Source: an uncultured Bacteroidales bacterium (GTDB lineage Bacteria; Bacteroidota; Bacteroidia; Bacteroidales; UBA932). From it: 64,000 nt of DNA. Positions 51,057 through 60,479 of this stretch are shown here, one piece after another (the first letter of the stretch is position 1; each line of letters starts with the position of its first letter). Under the pieces are notes generated by a model. It did not search any database. It was not told where the DNA came from and saw only the letters and a list, made by a program, of their open reading frames with translations. The DNA lies in contig CALVDI010000003.1 in NCBI GenBank assembly GCA_944326225.1, positions 1 to 64,000 of the forward strand, read 5' to 3'. Made by a program: the position numbers and the translations under genes.

Positions 51057-52228
51057 TTCCGCTCAGGTTTTTTATTACCGTTGGTCTTTTCCTTGTCACC
51101 GGTATTGCGGACCGGTCTTTTCTTCTTTTTCTTTTTCTTCTTTTTGTCGAAGCGGTCGATGCTGTCGTCGCCTATGGAGGATACGAAGTCGATGGACTCA
51201 CTGTCATCCCGGTTTTTCAGCATTGTCGCCGGTTTGTTGCCTTTCTGATTGGCGGCCTTGATCCTGCGCACCTCTTCAACTGTCAGAGGGGTGACTTTTG
51301 AAGCATTGCCCTGTTCGTAGGAGAACCACATGATGCCTTTCAGCACATCTGTCTTGACCAGCCATGCCTGTCCGTCCATGAATTCCAGCGGAGCGTTGAC
51401 CTGCGGTATGCGGTTGTGAGCGTCTACGTATACAGGTACCTCGTAATTGATGCAGCACTTGAGCTTGCCGCACTGGCCGGCTAGCTTCTGCGGATTGAGT
51501 GACAGATCCTGGCAGCGGGCGGCCTGAGTGGATATGGACTGGAAGTTGGTGATGAACTTGGCGCAGCACAGTGCCCTTCCGCAGACTCCCAGACCACCTA
51601 TGAGGCCGGCCTCCTGACGGGCACCTATCTGCTTCATCTCTATCCTGATGCGGAACTCCTCGGCGAATACCTTTATGAGCTGGCGGAAATCCACCCTTTC
51701 GTCAGCGATATAGTAGAAGATAGCCTTCGTCCCGTCTCCCTGGAACTCCACGTCGCCTATCTTCATGTCCAGTCCGAGGTCGGCGGCGATCTGTCTCGCC
51801 CTTATCATAGTGCTGTTCTCCCGGGCTATGGCTTCCTGCCATTTCTCCAGATCCAGCTGGCGGGCCTTCCGGTATATCTTCTTGAGTTCCTTGGTCTCCA
51901 TGTCAAAATGGTTCCGGGCCATCTGTCTGCTGACCACAGGACCGCTCAGGGTTATGATGCCTACGTCATGTCCGGTGGCAGCCTCTACCACGACAAGATC
52001 GCCGGCTTTCAGAAGCAGGTGGGAAGTGTTCTCATAGAATCCCTTTCGGGTATTTTTGAAACGTACTTCGTATATGTTGTTGAACTTCGGGTCGGAGATG
52101 CCCTCCAGCCAGTCGAAGTCGGCCAGTTTGCAGCAGCCCCGGCTGTAATTGCAGATAAGTTCCCCGTTTTCGGCTCTTTCTGTGATGCATCCCCTGGAAC
52201 AGTCGTATGTTGTGTTTTTTTCTTCCAT
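51053..52228 (-). CDS. RicT-like PSP1-domain protein
   Basis: 391 residues. Cys-rich N-terminus (YDCSRGC, CNYSRGCCKL), PSP1 domain in the middle, then GVCGRALCCAKFI and GQCGKLKCCINYE, the cysteines of the RicT/YaaT family. The C-terminus is a disordered, strongly basic tail with a run of nine Lys (DKKKKKKKKK). Bacillus RicT acts with RicA/F in RNA maturation; the role here is unknown. Divergent from holB through overlapping promoters; gldH follows with a 4-bp overlap. Confidence 0.9.
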   Translation of the reverse strand: MEEKNTTYDCSRGCITERAENGELICNYSRGCCKLADFDWLEGISDPKFNNIYEVRFKNTRKGFYENTSHLLLKAGDLVVVEAATGHDVGIITLSGPVVSRQMARNHFDMETKELKKIYRKARQLDLEKWQEAIARENSTMIRARQIAADLGLDMKIGDVEFQGDGTKAIFYYIADERVDFRQLIKVFAEEFRIRIEMKQIGARQEAGLIGGLGVCGRALCCAKFITNFQSISTQAARCQDLSLNPQKLAGQCGKLKCCINYEVPVYVDAHNRIPQVNAPLEFMDGQAWLVKTDVLKGIMWFSYEQGNASKVTPLTVEEVRRIKAANQKGNKPATMLKNRDDSESIDFVSSIGDDSIDRFDKKKKKKKKKRPVRNTGDKEKTNGNKKPERK

Positions 52229-52244
52229 ATTGTAGATAAATTAC

Positions 52245-52266
52245 AAAGATAATTATTTATCTTTGA
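52245..52266. promoter_or_regulatory. Symmetric overlapping divergent promoters of ricT and holB
   Basis: Minus-strand box TATCTTTG at 52252-52245 and plus-strand box TATCTTTG at 52259-52266, separated by 6 bases, so the whole is a near-palindrome (CAAAGATA-N6-TATCTTTG). The two -7 regions are too close for two polymerases at once. The plus box ends 8 bases before ATG 52275. Confidence 0.65.
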
Positions 52267-52274
52267 ATCTGGAT

Positions 52275-53414
52275 ATGCAATTTAAAGAAGTATTAGGAAA
52301 CGAAGAGCTTAAGTCCCGTCTGATCAATATGGTGGACAGCGGACGTACCGGACATTCCCTCATGTTTGTGGAGAAAGACGGATACGGTGCCCTGCCTTTG
52401 GCCATGGCCTTGATTCAGTACATGATGTGCCGTAACCGGAAAGCCGGGGAGGATTCCTGCGGAGTATGTCCTTCCTGCCGCAGGGTGTCGGAGATGATGC
52501 ATCCCGATATTCATTTCGCCTTTCCGGTCAACTCGGCTTCAAAGTCCGGCTCAGGCAAGCCGCTCAGCGGCTCTTTCATGCAGCAGTGGCGGGAACTCTA
52601 CAAGGCCGATCCTTATTTTACGGAACCGGACCTTTACGAGCGGATAGGCATAGCCGACAAGGTGGGCGTGATAAGCGTGGCGGAGGCCAAGGAGATACTG
52701 GATTCGCTGAGCCTTAAGTCATACGAGGGCTACAGCAAGTTCATGCTGGTGTGGCTGCCGGAGCGGATGAACGCCGAGGCGGCGAACAGACTGCTGAAGA
52801 TAGTGGAGGAGCCGTCCCCGGATACCTATTTCATATTTGTGACTCATGCGCCTGAACGGATAATCTCCACGATACGTTCCCGTTCCCAGATGATACGGCT
52901 TTATCCTGTCTCCCAAGGGGAACTGACTCCGTTTCTGTCCGTCCGGACCGGAGTGCCGGCTGATGAGGCTGTACTGTATGCCAGAACCAGCGGAGGCAGT
53001 CCGGGACTGGCTCTCAACATGATACAGGGCAGTTCCGCATCGGAGGCCTATCTGCCTTTGCTGACATCAATGCTGGAAAGTGTGGTCGGAAAGGATCTTC
53101 CGGCTTTGCTGGAGGGCAATGACGCCGTGCTGGCTCTGGGCCGGGAGCGGCAGAAGGACTTCTGTCTGTATTCGGAGGCGTTTCTGCGCAAGGCTATGAT
53201 GCACCGCCGCGGACTGGGCTCTATTGCCGACGTACTCCCTTCTGAGAAAGACGCTGTCATACGTTTCTCGTCAGCTTTGCCGGAGAGTTTCTATGAGAAG
53301 GCCTTTGCGGCTTTTGAGGGAGCCAGGACGGCGGTGGAGTCCAATGTCAATGCCAAGATGGTCTTCTGTAATCTGGTCAATGTGTTGTTTGCCTTATATA
53401 ATTTCCGGGTATGA
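52275..53414 (+). CDS. holB: DNA polymerase III delta-prime subunit
   Basis: 379 residues from ATG 52275; an earlier TTG at 52263 lies inside the -7 box and is rejected. AAA+ clamp-loader fold: start MQFKEVLGNEELKSRLINMV, a Cys4 zinc module (CRNRKAGEDSCGVCPSC), and sensor-1 region VEEPSPDTYFIFVTHAPERI followed by TIRSRSQMIRLYP (the SRC-like motif reads SRSQ). No intact Walker A, as expected for delta-prime. Four-base overlap (ATGA) with the next gene. Confidence 0.88.
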   Translation: MQFKEVLGNEELKSRLINMVDSGRTGHSLMFVEKDGYGALPLAMALIQYMMCRNRKAGEDSCGVCPSCRRVSEMMHPDIHFAFPVNSASKSGSGKPLSGSFMQQWRELYKADPYFTEPDLYERIGIADKVGVISVAEAKEILDSLSLKSYEGYSKFMLVWLPERMNAEAANRLLKIVEEPSPDTYFIFVTHAPERIISTIRSRSQMIRLYPVSQGELTPFLSVRTGVPADEAVLYARTSGGSPGLALNMIQGSSASEAYLPLLTSMLESVVGKDLPALLEGNDAVLALGRERQKDFCLYSEAFLRKAMMHRRGLGSIADVLPSEKDAVIRFSSALPESFYEKAFAAFEGARTAVESNVNAKMVFCNLVNVLFALYNFRV

Positions 53415-54199
53415 TTCTATATTTTTCAGGAACAGGCAATTCTCTTTGGGTTGCCGGGCGGCTTTCCCAGGCCCTGGGTCAGGCAAAGCCTGTATCTGTG
53501 GCGGATGAACTCAGAAGACATGCCGGTGATGCGGTGTGTGAATATGCCCTGTGTCAGGACGAACCGTTGATACTGGTCTTCCCGGTACATTCGTGGGGGC
53601 CTGCGGAGATGATGCTGCGCTTCGTGTCCCGTCTGAGTGTACGGGATTATGCCGGTCAGAAAGTCTATGCTGTCTGCACCTGCGGGGATACCTGCGGCTG
53701 GACGGACCGGATACTCGGAGAGGCTTTGAGAAAGCGTCATCTGCCTCTTACCGGCTGCTGGTCGGTGCGGATGCCGAACAACTATATACTGATGAAGGGG
53801 TTCGGAGTGGATCCCGACGATGTGCGTGAAGCCAAACTGGCTGCTGCTCCGGCTGCGGTGGACGCTGTGGCAGCAGCTATACGGAATGGAGATACTGGTG
53901 TCCATCTGACCGTGGGCACTCAGCCCTGGTTGAAAAGCAGATTGATCAGTCCGCTTTTCCGCCGTTTTCTGGCAGGGCCTGACAGCCGGACTAAGTTTCA
54001 TGTCAGCGAGGCCTGTATCGGCTGCGGTCTGTGTGAGCGCGTCTGTCCGACCGGTACTGTGATCATGAAGGACGGGAGGCCGGAGTGGGGACGCGGCTGC
54101 GTGCAGTGTACGGCCTGCATCAACCGGTGCCCTGTACGTGCGATTGATTGGGACAGTATTACTCAGGGTCAGGGGCGGTACCACTATCCAGGTCTGTAA
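53411..54199 (+). CDS. EFR1-family flavodoxin/ferredoxin fusion
   Basis: 262 residues. N-terminal flavodoxin-like domain with MILYFSGTGNSLWVAG as FMN-binding loop, then two 4Fe-4S clusters: CIGCGLCERVCPTG (about 199-212) and CVQCTACINRCPVRA. A cytoplasmic electron carrier of unknown partner. Starts within the stop of holB (ATGA). Confidence 0.9.
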   Translation: MILYFSGTGNSLWVAGRLSQALGQAKPVSVADELRRHAGDAVCEYALCQDEPLILVFPVHSWGPAEMMLRFVSRLSVRDYAGQKVYAVCTCGDTCGWTDRILGEALRKRHLPLTGCWSVRMPNNYILMKGFGVDPDDVREAKLAAAPAAVDAVAAAIRNGDTGVHLTVGTQPWLKSRLISPLFRRFLAGPDSRTKFHVSEACIGCGLCERVCPTGTVIMKDGRPEWGRGCVQCTACINRCPVRAIDWDSITQGQGRYHYPGL

Positions 54200-54217
54200 C
54201 GGGCACCGGTTGATGAA

Positions 54218-56107
54218 TTACGGGTTGGCTGATTTGAGAACCATCTCACAGCTGGAGCAGTTGAATGTGACCAGGATGTGACGGTCGTTGTTGACCAGGT
54301 AGAGCGGAGCGGCTTTCCTGACACCGTTTCCCGGCTGTCTGGGGCACAGCCTCATCTCATATCGTATGCAGTATTTGCAGCGCATGAATTCTATGTGGCG
54401 TGATGCGTCCAGCTCATAAGCCGGTGCAGCATCTATACCGACAGCGGCGTAGACTTCTTTTGAAAGAGAGTTGGCGCAGTTGAGCTGGGTAGTCTGCTTC
54501 GGCGGCACCAGCCGGCTGTGGTCTATCCTTTCCCACGGAACACTCTCAGTCATGTCGGCCTCATCATAGACGGCATCTATCCGGTCGTACAGCAAGCTTT
54601 CCAACTCGGCTGCAAGCTCCCGGCGCAGGGCATTGGCCGCTGAGGACGGGAGAAACGGGAGAGGGCCTTCTTCCGGCAGTTCAGTCAAGGTAAATGCGAA
54701 CAGCCCGCTTTTGCGCGACAGCGATGCTTTCAGCCCGGACTCCGCCTTCTCTCTATTTGAGGCAGTCTCTGCCCTGAAGTGTCTTTCTGCACTGATGCCG
54801 TTGACGGTCAACACGCTCAGTGTCCAGCCGTCTCCGTCCTTGGAAAGAGCTGTGGATGCGGGAATCAGCCGTATGGGCCGGTCCCTGCTGATGCTGCGCT
54901 CAAACTCCTGGTTGTAGCTGCGGTAGACCTTCATTCCGATCCTGAGCATGGCAGAGACTTCCTGTGGTACAGATGAGAATATCCTGACCCCATTCTGGAC
55001 TGTGTCGGCTCTCAGACCGTGGACTGTGCCGGATCTGGATATGAAGCACAGTCCGTCTCCGTTGGTCAGAGGTGTGCTGATATCTTCACGTGGCGCTATT
55101 TCGAAATATGCGCCGGCAGTACGTGGCTTTATCCAGGTGATGGTGCCGACAGGCTCTCCGATACCTTTGGCATAGTTCCCCGAGCACCACTTATCTCTTT
55201 TGCCGTCGATGAAATAATGCGTATAGCCCCGGTTGAATGTGGCCTCCGGATGCGGCGTGAATCCGCCGGTAGGGGTGCCGTAGGAACTGCGGACGTATTT
55301 TCCGCCGCTTTCCCGGACAATACGGTCGAGAGTGTCGCTGTATGTGCGGACTATGTTGCTCACATATGATATGTTCTTAAGCCTGCCTTCGATCTTGAAA
55401 GATGTGGCTCCGGCTTCTGCGAGCTGCTCTACGCGGTCCAGCAGGCAGAGGTCTTTCAGGGAGAGTATGGCTTTGTCGCGCAGGATGGTTTTTCCGCCTG
55501 CGTCTTTTACATCGTAGCGGGAACGGCAGGCCTGGATGCAGCAGCCTCGGTTGGCGCTGCGGCCAGTCAGGTACTGGCTCAGGTAACACTGGCCGCTGTA
55601 GGACACGCATAGTGCCCCGTGAACGAAGCACTCTATGCCGCAGCCCGGCACGGCTTCCGCTATCTCCCGTATCTGTTCCAGGCTCAGTTCGCGGGCCAGT
55701 ACCAGTCTCTTGAATCCCAGCGAAGAGAGCCAGCGGGCCTGCTCCACCGTGCGGATATTGCATTGAGTGGAGGCGTGCAGCTCTATCGGGGGAATGCTCA
55801 TCCTAAGTAGGCCCAGGTCCTGGACGATGAGAGCGTCACAGCCGGCTTCCGCGGCCTGGAACACTGTCTGCCGGGCCGCATCCAGCTCGTGCTCGTAGAT
55901 GAGCGTGTTGAGGGTCAGAAATACCTTTGCGCCGAACTTGTGGGCATATCCGGTCAGTTCGGCGATGTCATCGAAACTGTTGCCCGCGGCTTCCCTGGCA
56001 CCGAACGAGGGGCCGGCGATATATACGGCATCGGCACCGCAGTCTATGGCCGCGATGCCGATGCCCTTATTCTTAGCCGGAGCAAGAATCTCTAATGCTA
56101 CTGGCAT
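54218..56107 (-). CDS. U32-family peptidase-like RNA hydroxylase (RlhA/TrhP family)
   Basis: 629 residues. TIM-barrel U32 domain: EILAPAKNKGIGIAAIDCGADAVY at the N-terminus (in part EILAPAKN and GADAVYIAG), the U32 signature ECFVHGALCVSYSGQCYLS with cluster cysteines, and CCIQACR shortly after. A second half with KIEGRLKN and a C-terminal domain with CKYCIRYEMRLCPR, giving further Cys pairs. The length matches the RlhA (YdcP) form, which hydroxylates 23S rRNA, more than the shorter TrhP. Once called collagenases. Start overlaps the stop of the upstream TPR gene by 10 bases. Confidence 0.88.
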   Translation of the reverse strand: MPVALEILAPAKNKGIGIAAIDCGADAVYIAGPSFGAREAAGNSFDDIAELTGYAHKFGAKVFLTLNTLIYEHELDAARQTVFQAAEAGCDALIVQDLGLLRMSIPPIELHASTQCNIRTVEQARWLSSLGFKRLVLARELSLEQIREIAEAVPGCGIECFVHGALCVSYSGQCYLSQYLTGRSANRGCCIQACRSRYDVKDAGGKTILRDKAILSLKDLCLLDRVEQLAEAGATSFKIEGRLKNISYVSNIVRTYSDTLDRIVRESGGKYVRSSYGTPTGGFTPHPEATFNRGYTHYFIDGKRDKWCSGNYAKGIGEPVGTITWIKPRTAGAYFEIAPREDISTPLTNGDGLCFISRSGTVHGLRADTVQNGVRIFSSVPQEVSAMLRIGMKVYRSYNQEFERSISRDRPIRLIPASTALSKDGDGWTLSVLTVNGISAERHFRAETASNREKAESGLKASLSRKSGLFAFTLTELPEEGPLPFLPSSAANALRRELAAELESLLYDRIDAVYDEADMTESVPWERIDHSRLVPPKQTTQLNCANSLSKEVYAAVGIDAAPAYELDASRHIEFMRCKYCIRYEMRLCPRQPGNGVRKAAPLYLVNNDRHILVTFNCSSCEMVLKSANP

Positions 56108-57039
56108 TTGAGTTCGTTGTCTACTTTATGCTTTGCGTACTCGGCAAACTGAGGGTTGTTCAGGATGGCCTTGTAGTTGACGCAGGCGTTGGTCTTGTCA
56201 CCTGTGGCCTCGTATGCCGTAGCAAGCTGATATCTGATCTGGTCGATGCTCCTGGCGTTGGGAGAGGCGGCGATGAATCCCTCGAAGTTCTCGATGGCTG
56301 CGGCGTAGTTCTTCAACTGGAGAGCCGCTGTGCCGGCGATCTGCATGGCTGTGGGATTGGGCAGTATCTCAATGGCTTTCTGAGCATACTCCAGAGCACT
56401 CTCGAAGTTTTTGGCCTTGAGTTCGGTATTGGCACTGGTAAGATAAAGAGTGGCAAGCTCTTTGCCGGCGGCGTCTTTCTGGCCGAGTTCAGATGCTTTT
56501 GCAAGAGCGTTGACTGCGGTCTCTATATCCTCCATACGGCGGGCAGCCTGACCAAGGCGGAGATATCCGATTGCATCATTGGGGTTGATCTCTATTACTT
56601 TCTCATAGTTCTTCATTGCGGATGCATAGTCTTTCTGGTTGAGAAAGAGATTGCCCTGCTGCATGTACAGTTGGGGGATGAGGGATTCAGCTTCGACGGC
56701 TATGTCATCCTGTCCGTATTCGTTGGCTTTTGCAATGGCCTGGTTGAGGACGACTACCGCAGAGTCTATGTCATTGGCGGCTGCCAGTTCCTTGCCGATG
56801 GCGTTGAGCAGGGTGGGAATGTTCCTCTGGCAGTTGAAGAGGAGCTCCTCAGCCTCCGGTCCTATGACCTCGGCCTGGCCGAGGGCTTCTTCAAAATATT
56901 TGAGTGCAGTGGTTTTGTCGCCCGCGTTAAGAGCGGTGGCACCCTCGTTGTAGAGGGCTGTCGCTGATTCCATATCCTGTGCGTAGAGTGAGACAGCGGT
57001 AATCACAGCGATGGTGAGAATAGATAAAACTTTTTTCAT
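56098..57039 (-). CDS. Secreted TPR-repeat protein
   Basis: 313 residues from ATG 57039 (MKKVLSIL...); an upstream ATG at 57066 adds nine residues but lies inside the promoter. Signal peptide cut near VSLYAQ (residue ~21). Consecutive TPRs: ALYNEGATALNAGDKTTALKYFEEAL, GNLFLNQKDYASAMKNYEKVIEINPND and two more, each 34 residues (shown in part: NAGDKTTALKYFEEAL, QKDYASAMKNYEKVI). Periplasmic or surface scaffold. Divergent from the M16-like gene. Confidence 0.88.
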   Translation of the reverse strand: MKKVLSILTIAVITAVSLYAQDMESATALYNEGATALNAGDKTTALKYFEEALGQAEVIGPEAEELLFNCQRNIPTLLNAIGKELAAANDIDSAVVVLNQAIAKANEYGQDDIAVEAESLIPQLYMQQGNLFLNQKDYASAMKNYEKVIEINPNDAIGYLRLGQAARRMEDIETAVNALAKASELGQKDAAGKELATLYLTSANTELKAKNFESALEYAQKAIEILPNPTAMQIAGTAALQLKNYAAAIENFEGFIAASPNARSIDQIRYQLATAYEATGDKTNACVNYKAILNNPQFAEYAKHKVDNELKCQ

Positions 57040-57063
57040 GTGTGTAGATTGATGTTCAGCCGA

Positions 57064-57071
57064 CAAATATA
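57064..57071 (-). promoter_or_regulatory. -7 box of the TPR-protein gene
   Basis: TATATTTG on the minus strand, 24 bases before ATG 57039. It diverges from the M16-gene box 13 bases away. Confidence 0.55.
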
Positions 57072-57084
57072 AGATATATTTTTA

Positions 57085-57092
57085 TACATTTG
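57085..57092 (+). promoter_or_regulatory. -7 box 4 bases before the M16-like gene
   Basis: TACATTTG, ATG at 57097. If used, the mRNA would begin at or next to the start codon. Confidence 0.5.
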
Positions 57093-57096
57093 TTTT

Positions 57097-59871
57097 ATGA
57101 AACGTGTTTTTTTCATAGTCATAATAGTCATAGCTGTGACTATGCTGCATGCTCTCCCGGCTTCAGCCCAGCTGGTGGGCATTCTGGAGGACGATGCCAG
57201 GATAGTCCGGGGCACCATGCCGAACGGTCTGGCATATTATCTGGTGCCCAATTCCTCGGTCAAGGGGTATGCGGATTTCGCATTTGTCCAGAGAAACGGA
57301 CTGGCCATGGAGGACTCCTCCTCGCTGGGCATGACTTACCTGATGGAGTGCATGGCCCTTACCGAGACGCACAATTTCCCCGACGGAGCCATTTTCTCCT
57401 TTATCGACGACATGGGGCTGAGCCGTACTGACGGCCTTGAGATAGAGGCGGAAGACTATTATACCACATATTCATTCAACAATGTGCCCATAGGGAAGAA
57501 CGCCTCGGTGGTGGACTCGATGCTGCTGGCGATGTTCAATATGTCCTCCGCCCTCATCGTGGACGATCGATCGGTGGAGCGGGGAAAGCATTTCTTCCGT
57601 AATATGTTCGCCTCTTCCATGACCCTGGACCGCCGCATAGAGGACAGTTTGGCGCGGTATTATTTCGTCGGTACGCCCCTGGCCCCTCCGGCTGCGGAGG
57701 ATTTGATGGAGGCTGTCGACGGATATACGGCGGCGGATGTGGCGGCTTTCTACAAGAACAGGTGCAGGCCTGACCGGCAGGCGATAGTCATAGCCGGGGA
57801 CATAGACGCCGCTGCGGTCGAATCCAAGATCCGGGCCCTGTTCCAGATAATATCCAGACCCGGTACCCCTCTGCCCGATTTCCCGGATTCGGTCCTGGAT
57901 GCCGCCGGGGGAGGGTATTTTTATTTTCAGGACAGGGAGGCCGACAGGGCCAGGGTGACATTTGACTATATCGCGGACCCTCTGGACCCGTCTCTGCGCA
58001 ATACGGCCATTCCGTTCATCTACAACTATGTGTCCGAAGTCGGAATGGATATCATGAGGAAGCGGCTGATGTCCGCGCTGGAGGACGCACCTTTCTATGC
58101 CCTGGACGTTCAGACCGGCATAGTGCCTTATCTCAACCGTATCTCCTACCGTCTTTCGGTGGAGTGCGCTCCTGAGGATTATGCGGATGCTTATGTACTG
58201 ATCCTGAACGAGGTGGAACGTGTGTGCCAATACGGAATCTCGGACAGTGAATTCAGGAAGAGCAGTGAGGAATTCATAGACAGACTGGACGAGACTTACA
58301 GGCGTCGCTCTTCATTGGACAACAAGTACTACAGGAATATCTGTGTCTCAAATTTTACGGACGGGTATGTGATGACGGGCATAGAGCTGTACAAGAGCTA
58401 TATAGAGACGGCCGGGACTGTAGTGGACAGTTCGACAGTAGCCGCTTTCCTGTCATCTGTGTTCTCTGCGGACAGCAACCGGACCGTGGTGTGCTCTTCT
58501 CCCGAATACAGCGGGGGACTGGAATATTTCGCCGTCAGACCGGAACCGTATAAGGAGAAATACATTCCGCGCCGTTCTGAGCCGGAGTACGCCGCCGGCA
58601 GTATTACGGACAGGACCAGGTTCGTCAATCAGTCCACCGGTGTAGTGTCCAGACGTCTGCCCAACGGAGCGACCGTGGCTTTCCGTAGACTGGACTCGGA
58701 GCCGGGGAAGGTGCATTTTACGGCGGTGGCCAGAGGCGGGCTGTCCTTGTCCGGGGACAGTCTGGCGGTGCTGCGCAAGTATATCAATGATGTGGCCCGG
58801 ATATCGGTGGTCGGAGGCATGAACATGTATGGAATGCACCGGCTTCAGGACTCTCTGGGAGTATCGCTGGAAAGGACAGTCTCGGTGGGGGAGCGCAGGC
58901 TTTCGGGCAGTTTCCCTGTGGGCCGGATGGAGGACTTCTTGGATGTCGTGGCGATGTATTTCGAGGGAGCGGAGCCGGATTACGGTACTTTCGGCAAGTT
59001 CCGGCGGATGAAGGAAGGCTGTGAGCCGTATGCGCTCAATTCGCCCGAGAAGGTCTTTCAGGCCTTGCGTCAGAGGGATGTCCGCACCATGTCCGGAGAA
59101 TTGATGGCCGAGGAGGAGGCCGGTATCGCCGGTCTGGACTATGACGCTGCCCTGAGGTTTGTCAATGCGCTTTTCTCCAATGTGTCGGAGTTCTCGTTTA
59201 TCTTCGTGGGCGACTTTGAGGAGAACGACCTGCTCAGGGCCGTATACGCCAGTCTTTCAGGCCTGCCCGGCAGAAGGGCCGGACTAGGCCGCAGCGAGAA
59301 CAGCAGATTTTTCATAGCGTCCTACGATGCGGCGGAAGAAGTGAGGGTGCCGATGAGTTTCCCGCGCCGCCTGTACAGCTGCAAGCTCACCGTGCCTTCG
59401 GAGCTCACTGTGGAGGACAGGATGCTTTCGGAGGTCGCCGGCAAGGTGATAGAGAGGGAGGTCATACGGCAGCTCTCGCTCAGGGGTATTCTGGCCGAGG
59501 CGGAGCGGAGATTCTACCGTTATCCCGAGGAGGTGATGACTGTGGAGTTCCGGTTCACGACAGCCGGGCCTGTGGAAGATGTGGAGGATATGTTCGCGGA
59601 TATACTGGTCTCCATGGCGGAGAAAGGCGTCAGCAAGGGTGAAGTGGCCGGAGTCAAGCGCAATATGGCCATGAAGGACAGGCTGCGGGAGTCCCGCGAC
59701 TATCGGTACTGGGAGTCTGTGCTGCGCAACCGGTTCGTCAATATGAAGGACTTTTATACAAGACGCTCCGCTGCGCTGGATGCGGTCACGGCCGATCAGG
59801 TCAATGACCTGCTCTTTACTGTGCTGGACGAGGGGAATCTCTCCACTTTGTCGGTAATCCCTGAAGAATGA
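57097..59871 (+). CDS. M16-family (insulinase-like) protein lacking the zinc motif
   Basis: 924 residues, a full double-length M16 protein with signal peptide (cut near LPASAQ, residue ~24). NGLAYYLVPNSSVKGYADFAFVQRNG is the usual first strand pair (in part NGLAYYLVPN). Where active members have HxxEH, this one has YLMEC (residues 81-85, Tyr, Glu, Cys), and the distal Glu region reads VERGKHFFRNMF. The second half repeats the fold (GATVAFRRLDSEPGK). Probably catalytically dead, perhaps a binding partner. Four-base overlap with the DUF3109 gene. Confidence 0.88.
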   Translation: MKRVFFIVIIVIAVTMLHALPASAQLVGILEDDARIVRGTMPNGLAYYLVPNSSVKGYADFAFVQRNGLAMEDSSSLGMTYLMECMALTETHNFPDGAIFSFIDDMGLSRTDGLEIEAEDYYTTYSFNNVPIGKNASVVDSMLLAMFNMSSALIVDDRSVERGKHFFRNMFASSMTLDRRIEDSLARYYFVGTPLAPPAAEDLMEAVDGYTAADVAAFYKNRCRPDRQAIVIAGDIDAAAVESKIRALFQIISRPGTPLPDFPDSVLDAAGGGYFYFQDREADRARVTFDYIADPLDPSLRNTAIPFIYNYVSEVGMDIMRKRLMSALEDAPFYALDVQTGIVPYLNRISYRLSVECAPEDYADAYVLILNEVERVCQYGISDSEFRKSSEEFIDRLDETYRRRSSLDNKYYRNICVSNFTDGYVMTGIELYKSYIETAGTVVDSSTVAAFLSSVFSADSNRTVVCSSPEYSGGLEYFAVRPEPYKEKYIPRRSEPEYAAGSITDRTRFVNQSTGVVSRRLPNGATVAFRRLDSEPGKVHFTAVARGGLSLSGDSLAVLRKYINDVARISVVGGMNMYGMHRLQDSLGVSLERTVSVGERRLSGSFPVGRMEDFLDVVAMYFEGAEPDYGTFGKFRRMKEGCEPYALNSPEKVFQALRQRDVRTMSGELMAEEEAGIAGLDYDAALRFVNALFSNVSEFSFIFVGDFEENDLLRAVYASLSGLPGRRAGLGRSENSRFFIASYDAAEEVRVPMSFPRRLYSCKLTVPSELTVEDRMLSEVAGKVIEREVIRQLSLRGILAEAERRFYRYPEEVMTVEFRFTTAGPVEDVEDMFADILVSMAEKGVSKGEVAGVKRNMAMKDRLRESRDYRYWESVLRNRFVNMKDFYTRRSAALDAVTADQVNDLLFTVLDEGNLSTLSVIPEE

Positions 59872-60479
59872 TCAAGTATATGGATACAATGGTGATAATA
59901 GACGACAAGATAGTCTCTTCGGAGATTTTTACGGAATATTTTGCCTGCGACTACGGAGTCTGCGGCGGGGTGTGCTGCGTCATCGGGGACAGCGGCGCTC
60001 CGATGGAGGAGGACGAGCCGGAGCGTATCGAGGCCAATTACGGCAGATTCTCCCCGCTGATGTCGCCCGAGGGCCGGGCGGTGGTGGAGGAGAAGGGATT
60101 TTTCGAGGTAGACTCGGACGGGGACATGGTCACTCCGCTGGTCCCGGGCCGGGAGGAATGCGCCTATGCGGCCTGCGACGCGGAAGGCAGTTGGTTCTGC
60201 ACCATCGAGCGGTCCTGGTGCCGGGGCGGCTCGGACTTTGTCAAGCCCATCTCCTGCCGTCTCTACCCGATCCGGGTCTCCAGGCTCTTCAACGGCATGA
60301 CCGCCCTCAACCTCCACCGCTGGAACATCTGCTCCTGCGCCTTCGCAAAAGGCAAAAAGGAAGGCATCCCGGTTTTCCGTTTCCTGCAGAAGCCCCTGAC
60401 GGATGCCTTCGGTGAAGAGTTCTATGCAGCACTGGAGGCTGCGTATGAGCAGTTTAGAGAGCCCAGAAGCCGACAGTAA
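59868..60479 (+). CDS. DUF3109-family cysteine-rich protein
   Basis: 203 residues. Cysteines in YFACDYGVCGGVCCVIGDSG, CAYAACD, WFCTIERSWC, ISCRLYPI and NICSCAFAKG: eleven or more, a probable metal-binding or iron-sulfur pattern (YkgJ-like). Function unknown; widespread in Bacteroidota. Starts within the M16-like stop (ATGA at 59868-59871); its 3' end overlaps the convergent barrel gene by 26 bp. Confidence 0.9.
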   Translation: MIKYMDTMVIIDDKIVSSEIFTEYFACDYGVCGGVCCVIGDSGAPMEEDEPERIEANYGRFSPLMSPEGRAVVEEKGFFEVDSDGDMVTPLVPGREECAYAACDAEGSWFCTIERSWCRGGSDFVKPISCRLYPIRVSRLFNGMTALNLHRWNICSCAFAKGKKEGIPVFRFLQKPLTDAFGEEFYAALEAAYEQFREPRSRQ

